Shown: positions 33,991 to 43,943 of the stretch, one piece after another | Layout of the letters: each line of letters opens with the position of its first letter | Numbering within the stretch: the first letter of the stretch is position 1 | Assembly: GCA_002794775.1 (NCBI GenBank) | Contig: NBAY01000005.1 | Coordinates: 620,001-684,000, forward strand | Source: Porodaedalea pini | Taxonomy: Eukaryota > Basidiomycota > Agaricomycetes > Hymenochaetales > Hymenochaetaceae | DNA: 64,000 bases | Direction: 5' to 3' | Program-made: the position numbers and the translations under genes | The notes under the pieces: model-generated | The model's database searches: none | Seen by the model: the letters and a program-made list of their open reading frames with translations, nothing else | Told to the model about the DNA's origin: nothing

Positions 33991-36511
33991 TTGGGTCTGG
34001 TAGGTGGCCCGGTACATGACTCGGGGCTTAATTGGCTCGTTGAATGTTGGGTTTCGGAGCCAATTATGCTGCTGGTGGTCGAGTTATTTATTGTACTCCG
34101 AGCGCCATTTATATCGGTCATCTTTTGGGACCATTAATATTGTGCCAATTCTCCATGTTGTGCCCTTGCCTTCTCCTTCCCACACATCGTTGTAACACCT
34201 AGTGTCTGCATGTGCCCGACTGCAAGTTCTGTATGCTGTTCTGTTTATATACTCTACCCACTCTACCCGTTCTGGAAGCAAAGAAATTTGGATGATAGAA
34301 ATAAAGGGGACGACAAAGACATCTTACCGAAGAATCTGGTGTGTTCTTGTACTTCAGTCGGTTCGTCTGGACCGGCTTTGTGGTGTACGCTAGTACTGTC
34401 GTGGAAATGAAATACTGTGTCCATATGTACGGATACAACCGTCACGCGAACGCTGGTCCGGTTGGGTTGCTTGCATTATGCAAGAAATTTGAATAATTAG
34501 CAGAAAATTCAAAACAAAAATCAACATACATGCAATTTTTTCATTCAAACATTGAGTTCTGCTGTTTATAACGCTCATTAATGTTTTGACCGTCAAAGCT
34601 TGGACACATAGAGGAAATTGTCTAATATAATGAGTATTTGCATGTGGACCGTTGCCTGAAAACGGTTGCATCACGCGTTCCCGGGTCGCACCCGTACAGA
34701 TGGACACAGTACTCAGGTAGGTCATCCCTCTAGAATTCCGGAACACGGAACAATTAAGGGAATTCTGACATCATTTAGTATCTTCGCCATTACGGACTGT
34801 TACATATCGTTCGTCGCTATGGGATAACTTCTTTGGACGCTCCGTTATGTGTGGTATGTACATTTGCGACTTGATTTTATATCCCATTTCGAAGTGATCA
34901 GGTGCTTAAGCCTGAGTTCCGGTGATAACCACGCGACGCTTTGGGTGGAGAAGTGCAAAGTAATGGCGGGCGAAGGGGAGCAAGAATAATAAGAGCAAGG
35001 AGGGAGACTAAGATTCAGTGAGAAATCAGGCACGTCATGCTTTTGCAGGAGATGCTTTGTCGATGTGGGTCCACTCCTGACAGTTGTCTATTTTCGGCAG
35101 TGTGAGTACTATCCTGCTTCTGCTTCTGATATCTTGATATTTATATCCGCCTTCGCATCTGAGAGTAGTGGTGCCAGGAACACCAGTTCGACGACGGCGT
35201 CACGACGCGGACGTTTTCTTCTTTACTTTTAGACATGAGAGGGCAAAACCAAATTCAGGATAGCAACTGGAGCCGAGCAAGGTAAGCTTCGTGTGGGCAG
35301 CAAGCAGACCGTTTCTCGAGCTAATTGGACTCTCTGGAGACCGCCAGCATCCGTCCTTGGTCGGCGAGCGTACTGTATGTAATGTCAATTTTCCAGACGC
35401 GAGGTTTGAGGGTCTTGTCTACAGTACTGATACTAGTCTAGCCCCAGGCGACTCGCGGTTCGGAGACGTTAAATTTATCATGAGGCAAGAGAGTTGGATA
35501 AGCGCATGAAAATTGGAATAAAAATGTGGGAGACGGAGGCCGGAGAGCTCGGAAGGCCTTCGGGTGTGCAAGCGGAATAAGCAAATGTATGTGAGCGCCG
35601 GAGATGAAGTACTAGTGCTATGCTCGGACGTGCAGTTTCCCGCGCCACGAGGAACGTATACGGAAGCAGAGCAAAAGAACAGCCTAATTCGTACCTGTTC
35701 TACACATCTCAAATGAATTGACCACGGATGATCTAGAGTACGGATCTCATTCTCAAGCTCATCGTGGTCGGTGGGCGAGTCGACATCGCCGACAACGCAC
35801 AATTATAAACTATTATTTTAGATGCCGTAATGATGATCGGCTGGATCGAAGTCATTAATATTCTGATAAAGAATTTCTCTGCCTTTTGCCGGAACGTGCC
35901 GAGACGAAGCATGGAGCAGTTTCCTCTCTTGAGATGACTTGCCTTCCAAGTCCAGGATGCTAAACTATGTGCGTCGCTGCTGCACGAATATAAAAAGATA
36001 TCGAGACCGACAGGCAGTTGCAAGAAGCAGATGGTGACACTGACAAGGATTGGCTTGATTAGCGTTAGGCGCATCCCTGACCGCGGAAGCACTTTCAAGT
36101 TGGTGCCTCGGATTCTCCACCATCTCCGAGTTCTCGTCCTTAACCACTGCGGCGCCGTCGCATCCTGGCCGTTTTCGTTCGTAGCATGCGCCGGCTTCTA
36201 GCACAGTAACGAGCCGTCCTTCCCTTCTCACACTATTCAGCACTCTCAAAAGCTTAAGGAAACAAATTTCCAACGCACCAAACCATTGCTTGTCTAATTC
36301 AACCGGGACTTGCCCTGAACTGCGGTGAAATATACACGCCAATTTCATGGTTAATTTTCCTCCAGATGGGCATTCCCAGATCTCTTGTCGTGCTTCTTTG
36401 ACGTTATGCGGCGCCGTCGGTCGGTCGCGATGAGATGAACCCCCATCGCGACGCCCTGATCAATCGGCTAGAGCGTCTTTCGTACTAGGACATGCAATAT
36501 ATATCATGCGG
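33991..36511. other. 2.5-kb gap before the prenyltransferase array
   Basis: Open frames up to about 127 codons occur on the minus strand (35419-35802, 35965-36348), but none has a motif. AT content is mixed. It might include decayed genes; nothing is assignable. Confidence 0.35.
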
Positions 36512-36518
36512 TATAAAA
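36512..36518 (+). promoter_or_regulatory. TATA box, UbiA-like copy 1
   Basis: TATAAAA 104 bp before the ATG at 36616. Copies 2 and 3 have TATATAA at about the same distance (39664, 42136). Confidence 0.65.
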
Positions 36519-36615
36519 ACCGGCCACGAGCAGCAGTATTGCAAAAAGTCAAGTATTCCGACCGACTATCTTACACCAGGCTCTCACCTCAGTTCCTTCA
36601 TCTTTTGGGCATGCG

Positions 36616-37715
36616 ATGACGATGCTCCGCACACTAAGTAATCTGCCGTCTGAGCTGCTGTACCACCTCTGGACTCTCTTCCTGTTCACAAAATCGGACA
36701 TCAAGACTACCGTCATCCCCATTGTGTGTCCTCCCTTTCTTTATTGTCCCTATCTTATCATTTGCTTATGGTCATACAATGCATGACAGACATCGCTCGC
36801 CGTTGCCTCCGCACCGCTTGCCTCCCTCAAGCATCTTCCCCACGTCGTCTTCTGGATCTGGTTCCATGTCCTCCAGTTCGACGTGTCGAATCAGACGCTT
36901 AAGCCTGAGGAAGATGAATATAACAAGCGGGACCGGCCTCTGCCCGCGAAACGGATTACCTTGCACAACGCACTGAGGCTGCGTTGGGCGCTCGTCCCTG
37001 CATGTTGGGCACTCTCGGCATGTTATAGTGTGCAGACGGTGTATGCGAGCATAGCGTTGTGTGTCCTCACGTTTATCTACGATGAGATGGGATACGCCGC
37101 GGGCCACTGGTTCGGGCGAAACTTTGTGAACGCTCTTGGCTTCATGTCCTTCGAAGTTGGGGCATGTCTCATCGCCGGTACGTCACTGTTCCCGCAAAAA
37201 ATTTCATGTCCGCCATTGAATTTACTCTTCATTTATCAATCATCATTCTCCAGGCGCGAACCGTCATAATATGGACAACATCAGTGTGCTATCCGTGCTC
37301 TGCAGCGCGGGAATCTTCGCGACGACAATTCAGGCTCAAGATTTCAAAGATACAGAGGGCGACCGTTTCGTCGGGCGAAAGACACTCCCGATCGTAGCGC
37401 CCGCCGTTGCGCGCCCGACCCTCCTGCTTGCACTTCTCGCATGGTCTGCTGCGTTAAGTGTGTTGTGGAGGCTCGCCACAGTGCCAGCGCTGGTGTTCTA
37501 CTGCTTAGCGCTCGCGGTAGGGGGCCGATTCGTAGCACTAAAGAGCGTCAAATCGGACCAGAGAAGTTTTTATCTGTATAATGTAAGTCTGAATCTGCTT
37601 CCATGATGAGTGGCTGGATACTGATGCTTAATGATACATTAAACAGGTCTGGCTTTCTGTCGCCCACGCCCTTCCCGCGTACTTCCGCTTCATTGCGTCC
37701 GCGCCGGCGCTCTAA
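36616..37715 (+). CDS. UbiA-superfamily prenyltransferase-like protein, copy 1
   Basis: Four exons (36616-36723, 36790-37177, 37254-37582, 37647-37715), 894 nt, 297 aa. It has 7-8 hydrophobic helices and the two Asp-rich sites of the UbiA superfamily: NQTLKPEEDEYNKRDRPLPA (first, between helices 2 and 3) and QDFKDTEGDRFVGRKT (second). In this superfamily these loops bind Mg2+ and the prenyl diphosphate; the enzymes add isoprenoid chains to aromatic or other acceptors, or cyclise. The acceptor cannot be read from sequence. It starts MTMLRTLSNLPSELLYHLW, no signal peptide. It is the first of three tandem paralogues on the same strand, all with identical intron positions. It is the most canonical copy, with intact motifs and TATA box. 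Confidence 0.88.
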
Positions 37716-39663
37716 GCTAAGCTGATATCTACGTCATCCCCCCGCCCTGAGCCGCGCGTGAGACTCTTCGTTGTGTAAATGCTTTCACTTTCGTCGCCGT
37801 TCCTGCTCTAAGCTTTCTGGGTCTTCTGATTCCATTCTGCACCGTCATATATCATCTGGCAGTATTAGACTACATACATTCATCCCCGGCCTCCGAGTCG
37901 CACATTGAAGTAATTATGATACATATCGCACCACCGGACATTGGACTACTAGCCCGTAGGTTCCTTCTCTACGACCATAATCTATCGCTTTCTGTCGATT
38001 CATTTGCTGTTACTGTGCCACTGCTTTCCTTGCTTTGTTGTCGATATATCATTTAGCCCCTTTGCTTTCCAGTTTAGTACTAGTCCCGCAGTGCTATTTG
38101 TAGATCTCTATTCACGGTTCTCTCAAACTTGTTTATTGCATTGATTTAATCTATATATACACAATAATACAAGTGCTTTTATACGTAGAGTTTAGACATA
38201 TTCGAACACTTTTTTCTTTTCGAGTTACTTGCTGAAGGGCGCTGAACTATAGTACCGGCTTCAAATGTCACAAAAGGCTTGTAAGCGCCTGACCGATCTT
38301 TTAAAGTTGAACACTTTCAGTTCTGAAGAATAGAGTCTTTGAACCAACTCCCAAATCCTCTCTCTACACCACCAACGTCACCCGTGAAAAGCACAAGCCT
38401 CCCGGGATCGGAGGATCGCCATCGACCATCTCGGGCTACCCCATCGGCAGGGCCAGCGCATACAAGGCATTAACCAGGTCCTTTGCGATCGAGTTGAGTG
38501 GGGCCTTGAGCTGGACGCCAGGCGCCGATCGAAGGGTCCACTGAGCAAGTTAAATGTACTCAAAAGTTCGAGTAGGTGTCCCGTCGCACTCTTTCGGATA
38601 CGCTCGTGGTCGCGCAACATAAAGCTGATGACCTCAGGAGCATACTAGTACTGCTCCACATAGGCGTGTCGGAGCCACAGATATCATGCGGAGCACCCCT
38701 TCCCCTTCTCAATCGCGATCACAGTTGACAACGCGCTCGATACAGATGAAACAGTTATTAAGAAAAGCCACACAGTTACAAGATCGTTCATTCAAGATAG
38801 CATCAGGACCCAGGTCGCAGAAGTAGATACAGGTGTGAAACGAGACAACTTACATTTATCACTCTCGCCATGCTCATTCTGGCCAGGGGAATTGATGGGT
38901 GCAGGCAAGTATTACCTGCGAAACTTGAAGGTATGGTATATATAAACTCCTCACCAGAAAATTTACGGTGATTACTCCGAGGGAAGGGGATCTGTATTCG
39001 TGCAAAGGCAGGCATTAATAATGTCATCCCGCACAGCTCAAAACTCATGCGTCATCGTGTCGGAGAGATATGACTACAGAATAGAAAGCATCCACTTCAA
39101 GTTCACCTCGAACCTTTCCGAGTCGTAGGTAAGTTGCTTGTCAGCAAGAGGCTCGGCCCGGGCAAGACGCTTCGTTTTCTTCCTCTTCAACCCGTTTGCA
39201 CCGGACCTTCTGTTCTGGTAGTGGTACTTGCCGACTGCGCTACTAGCACTACTAGTAGCACTACTACTTCTCTAGCCGTCACATGCATCCTATTTGTTTT
39301 CGACCACAATGTGTTGGGTAAGGACTTGACATTCCGTATACCCGTTTCTTCTCTTAACATTAGTCCCTCATTTTTAGTACTCCTTGCATATTTGCAAACA
39401 GGACAAAACAACATGTTCTAAATCTTTGAACCTCCGGCTTCTCTGATTGAGTTTGGAAAAGCTCTGAATTGTGGCGGTATTCAAATACATGATAGTCCCG
39501 CTCTCCGAAATAGTCTTCCATACACTAGACTTCCAATCCAATCCTCTTGTCAAGTTCTTTGGACTTGTGGGTTCGCCGAGGCTCCGCAACGAAGGTAAGC
39601 TCCGACTCGGGGTACTCAGGTGAAATGGCTTTTGGTCTGGGACATGTGGGGCGTATTTAGTGG
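37716..39663. other. Spacer between UbiA copies 1 and 2
   Basis: About 2 kb. Its first part shares scattered similarity with the 3' flanks of copies 2 and 3 (ATCATGTGGCA-type block near 37853). It holds the dehydrogenase relic at 38401-38541. From about 39180 rightward it resembles the 5' flank of copy 3. No intact gene is seen. Confidence 0.5.
38401..38541 (+). pseudogene. Relic of a short-chain dehydrogenase/reductase
   Basis: A 46-codon in-frame stretch reads GSPSTISGYPIGRASAYKAL then TRSFAIELSGALS before a TGA. This matches the active-site helix of short-chain dehydrogenases, where Tyr-x3-Lys is followed by a helix such as ALTRSFAIEL; here the Lys position is Arg (YPIGR). No upstream NAD-binding GxxxGxG part and no downstream part is found nearby. 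I therefore read it as a fragment of a dead gene. The assignment rests on one motif and could be chance. Confidence 0.4.
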
Positions 39664-39670
39664 TATATAA
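39664..39670 (+). promoter_or_regulatory. TATA box, UbiA-like copy 2
   Basis: TATATAA 81 bp before the ATG at 39745; the surrounding GGTATATAACCGGCT is nearly kept upstream of copy 3. Confidence 0.65.
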
Positions 39671-39744
39671 CCGGCTGCAAGCATTATAGTCAGGAAAAGT
39701 CACCCCCGTGTCTTTCCTCTGACAGGTTATCCTTTGGTTCCACG

Positions 39745-40837
39745 ATGACGATGCTCCGCACGCTGCGAAATACTCTGTCCGAGTTGTTATACCACCTCTG
39801 GACGATTTTCCTGTTCACAAAGTCGGACATCAAGACTACCATCATCCCCGTCGTGCGTCTCCTTTTCTTCACTGTTTTCATGTTGTCTAGTACTTATGGT
39901 CATATAACGCATGGCAGACAGTGCTCGCCGTTGCATCCGCCCCGCTTGCCTCTTTCAAGCATCTCCCTCATGTCGTCTTCTGGGTCTGGTTTCAAATCCT
40001 TCAATTCGACGTCTCAAATCAGACGCTTAGGCCTGAGGAAGATGAACATAACAAGCCCGACCGGCCTCTGCCCGCGAAACGGATTACCCGGCAGAACGCA
40101 CTGAGGCTGCACCGGGCGCTCGTCCCTGCAAGTTGGGCACTCTCGGCATGTTATAGTGTGCAGACGGTGTATGCGAGCATCGCGTACTGTATAATCACAT
40201 TTATCTACGATACGATGGGATACGCCGCGGGCCACTGGATTGAACGGCACCTCTTGAACGTTCTTGGTTATATGAGTCTTGAAGTTGGAGCGTGTCTCAT
40301 CGCCGGTAAGTCTCAGTTTCCGCACTCTCGCATTAATATTCGTATTCTAGTTTGCTCATCATTTTATATTCATCAGGCGCAAACCCACATAGTATGAACA
40401 ACATCTGCGTGCTTTCAGTGCTTTGCAGTGCAGGGATTGTCATGACAACAATTCAGGCACAGGACTTTAAGGATACTGAGGGCGACCGTCTCGTCGGGCG
40501 CAAGACGATCCCGATCGTCGCGCCCGGCGTTGCACGTCCAACTTTGCTCCTCGCACTCCTTGCGTGGTCTACTGTACTCAGTTTTTTGTGGGAGCTCGGC
40601 ACCGGCCCCGCACTGATGTTCCACTGCCTGGCACTCGCGGTGGGAGGTCGATTCGTGGTGCTGAATAGCATCAAGGAGGACCAGATGAGTTACTTGTTGT
40701 ATAATGTGAATCCGATTCTGCTTTCATGTTGATAGTTCGATGCTGATGTCTCTTGGTATGTTAATTAGGTCTGGATCTGCTTTGCGCACGCCCTCCCTGC
40801 GTACTTCCACTTCACTGCATCCGCACCGGCCCTCTAA
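39745..40837 (+). CDS. UbiA-superfamily prenyltransferase-like protein, copy 2
   Basis: Four exons (39745-39852, 39918-40305, 40377-40705, 40769-40837), each the same length as in copy 1 (108, 388, 329, 69 nt), 297 aa. Both Asp-rich sites are intact: NQTLRPEEDEHNKPDRPLPA and QDFKDTEGDRLVGRKT. It differs from copy 1 at many positions in the helices (for example HWIERHLLNVLGYMSLE against HWFGRNFVNALGFMSFE), so the pair is not a very recent copy and may have diverged in substrate. Intron sequences differ but positions are the same. It looks functional. The membrane location and prenyl transfer role are inferred from the superfamily. Confidence 0.87.
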
Positions 40838-42135
40838 GGCCTGTGTTCAACGTTGTCGGTCAGTTTGTCCCTTGCGTGAGTTGCATCGCTATATGCTTTC
40901 TTTATCTTGCCTCGCTATATCTACTTCCAGTTTTCCGATCGCTTCCATCATAGTTTCGTAGCGTATCATGTGGCAATGGTTAGGCTGCATTCATACAAGC
41001 TGATTCGACACCAGTAGTCATCGACGTGTTTGATCCCATGATCTTGCTAAGTTGGCAGCTCACTCCCTGTATGCGTTTTGTACCGTTTAGTCGAGCCTTT
41101 TGTTGTTCTCCTAAATTTATTTATCAAAATTGTAATCTCCAATACGAATTTCAAGTTGATTGCTGCCAAGGTCTTGCGCGAGTTATATACTGACACTTTC
41201 AGCCAGCCAACCGGCTCAGCGATCGCGCTACGGTTGCGGTAATACACTTACACACACTGGCAGTAGTACTACTTCTCTGGCCATCATGTGCATCCTAGTT
41301 GTTTTCAACCGCAATATTAATGTGTTGGTAAGGACTTGACAATGTCACCGACCTGGTGCGATGACACTGACATGCACAACACTGGATGCACGAGCCAAAG
41401 CTGTCATCAATATTGCATTTGGCACAGAGGACATACAGGTGGTTGTAAGAAGTGACGGTGATCAGCATGTGATCTGCATAGGAAATTGCACTCTTTTCTG
41501 CCTCTCAAAAGCTTACACAATATTAATGCAGTTGAAGATATAACAAGTTTGCAGATACTTTTAATCAGACTCTCTGCTCATGCTGCACAAGGTTATATAT
41601 TTTTACTTGCAAAACTTGAGCACTACAAGCCCACTTTCCTGTTTTGGTCACTTCATGCCGATCACCATCACTTCTTACAACTACCTGGGCAAGAAGTACG
41701 CTTCGTTTCTGTGCCGGGGACACCCATCTTCCTCAGAATCCTCTTCAACCCATTAATATTGGCACCGAACCTTCTGCTCTGGTACTCCATAAATAACTGC
41801 ACTGCTACTCTAGCCGTCATATGGGCCCTGACTATTTTTGAATATCAGTCCCTCATTTTTCAGTACTCCTTGCATGCATGCAGATAGGGAAAAACAAATT
41901 CTCCAACCTTCCAACCTCCAGCCTATTGAGTTCGAAGAGGCTCTGAATTGCAGTACTAGTGATATTTATATGCATAGTAATATCGCTCCTCGAAATAGTC
42001 TTCCATGCATCAGACTTCCGGTTCTCTTGTCAAGTTTTTTTGATGTTCGGCTTCTCCGAGACTCGCAGCGCGAAAAACCCCTAGCCCTCAGCTGTGGCGG
42101 CCATCGTGATTGGACGTGCGGAATGTACCTGGTAG
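40838..42135. other. Spacer between UbiA copies 2 and 3
   Basis: About 1.3 kb. It combines the 3' flank of copy 2 and the 5' flank of copy 3. Relative to the copy 2 flank it contains about 450 extra bp (roughly 41345-41790), AT-rich and of unknown origin; part of the flank block (CTCTAGCCGTCA-type) appears on both sides of it. No gene is supported. Confidence 0.45.
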
Positions 42136-42142
42136 TATATAA
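42136..42142 (+). promoter_or_regulatory. TATA box, UbiA-like copy 3
   Basis: TATATAA 102 bp before the ATG at 42238, in the same context as copy 2. The promoter thus looks intact although the gene is broken. Confidence 0.6.
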
Positions 42143-42237
42143 CTGGCTCTAGACGACGCAGGCCGGGAAGTCCGAGAATTCTGACCAACTGTCTTTCTCC
42201 CCTATTCTCTTCTGACCGTTTATCTTTTGTTTTCGCA

Positions 42238-43346
42238 ATGACGATGCCCCGCACGCTACGAAATATGCCGTCTAAGTTGCTATTCCACCTCTGGACGCTT
42301 TTTCTGTTCACAAAGTCGGACTTCAAGACTGCTGTCATTCCCATCGTAAGTTCCTTTTCTTTATCATTCCTGGTATGTCTAGTTCTCATGGATGCCCAAC
42401 GAATGGATAGACATTGTTCACCGTTGCTTCCGCACCGCTGGATTCCCTTAAGTACCTCCCACATATCGTCTTCTGGATCTGGCTCCACGTCCTCCAAAAC
42501 GCCATCGCGAATCAGACGCTCAACCCAGAGGAGGATGACTGCAACAAATCCTACCGGCCTCTGCCCACTAAGCGAATTACCTTGCACAACGCGCTGAGGC
42601 TGCGCTGGGTGCTTGTCCCTGCATGCTGGGCACTTTCTTCATGTTATAGCATGCAGGCGGTGTATACGAGCATCGCGTTGTGCATCCTCGGGTTTGTCTA
42701 CAATGAGATGGGATATGCTGCAGGCCATTGGTTCGGTCGCAACTTCCTAAACGCTCTTGGATTTATGTTTTTCGAATGTTTTTCGAATTCGGTGCATGTC
42801 TCATCGCCGGTACGTCGCTGTTCCCGCAAAAAATTCATGTCCGGCATTGAGTTTATTCTTCATTTATCAATTCGCATTCTACAGGTGCGAACCGACACAG
42901 TATGGACAAAATCAGCGCGTTCTCTGTGTTCTACAGTGCAGGGATTGTCATGACGACAATTCAAGCACAGGACTTTAAAGATACAGAGGGCGACCGTCTC
43001 GTCGGGCGCAAGACGCTTCCGATCGTTGCGCCCGGCGTTGCACGTCCAACTTTGTTCCTCGCGCTCCTTGCATGGTCTACAGCGCTCAGTTCTCTGTGGG
43101 ACCTCAACGCGATACCGGCACTGACATTTTACTGCTTGGCGCTCGTGGTAGGAGGTCGGTTCGTGGCGTTGAAGAGCGTCAAGGCGGATCACAGAAGTTT
43201 CTATCTGTATTGTGTGAGTCTAATCTTGCTTTCATGTTGACAGGCTCGATACTGATGTCGGTCGGTGTATCCACTAGGTCTGGTTCTCCGTTGCACATGC
43301 ACTCCCTGCGTACTCCCGCTTCGTCGCATCCGCGTCCGCGCTCTAA
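42238..43346 (+). pseudogene. UbiA-superfamily prenyltransferase-like copy 3, frameshifted
   Basis: Same four-exon layout as copies 1 and 2, but exon 2 (42411-42809) is 399 nt instead of 388. The 11 extra bases are a perfect tandem duplication of TGTTTTTCGAA (42766-42776 and 42777-42787), which shifts the frame after GFMFFE. The rest of the gene is open in the shifted frame, including the second Asp-rich site QDFKDTEGDRLVGRKT, and the splice sites are kept, so the break is recent. The first Asp-rich site has also changed: NKSYRPLP where copies 1 and 2 have NK(R/P)DRPLP, losing a metal-binding-type Asp. Either change would be expected to abolish activity. A rescuing splice is possible but I see none. 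Confidence 0.82.
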
Positions 43347-43943
43347 GCTCCGCGTTCAAACTTGTCGTCAGCTTGTCCTGTGCGAGAAGCGCATTGTTGT
43401 TTATTTCTCTCGTCTTACCCTATTATTATTCCCTGCAGCTTTCCAGTAATTACAACCACAGTTCTGCGCCGTTGTGTATCATGTGGCATGATTGGGGCTG
43501 CACACATTCAAGCCAATCCGACACCAGCGGTCATTGATATGTATGATCCGATGATCTAGCTAAGTCACTAGCTCGCTCACTTCCTGTATGCACGTTCTAC
43601 CGTTTTACGTAGTCGAACCTTTTGTTGTTATCTTGATTTCTTTGTCAAAAATGAGACCTCCGTTACGAATGCAGCGAGAGCCTTGTGCTGAGTGTGTTTG
43701 TTCAAAAACATCGGGTTGCTTTGAAGCTCCGCACGAGTATCGGAGATTTTCACGTATACAAAAATCATCGTATAGGGTATACAGTATACGTATGCACTTT
43801 ATCTTTGGGTGTCGGGCGAGATTCAAAGTGCTTTCCTTTTCCAGCGAGAGGTGCACGTGGCCAGCTTTTGAACACTTTCGGTTCCGTGCACTGTGACTTG
43901 TACTGTAAGCCTTTCTGAATTCTTTCTCGATATCGGTACAACC
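43347..43943. promoter_or_regulatory. 3' flank of UbiA copy 3 and GCN20 upstream region
   Basis: About 600 bp. The left part belongs to the duplicated unit; the right part should contain the GCN20 promoter. No TATA box is clear and no gene is supported. Confidence 0.4.

Larger units (their letters stand above)
39180..41160. repeat. Duplicated unit carrying UbiA copy 2
   Basis: Both flanks of copy 2 resemble those of copy 3. Shared 5' blocks include TGCATCCTA(T/G)TTGTTTTC and GTCCCTCATTTTTAGTACTCC-like sequence; shared 3' blocks include TATCATGTGGCA and a stretch around CCTTTTGTTGTT. The duplication therefore covered promoter and 3' region, not only the gene. Limits are approximate. Confidence 0.6.
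41260..43680. repeat. Duplicated unit carrying UbiA copy 3
   Basis: Counterpart of 39180-41160; similarity runs through promoter, gene and 3' flank, with the about 450-bp extra segment in the 5' part. Limits are approximate. Confidence 0.6.
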
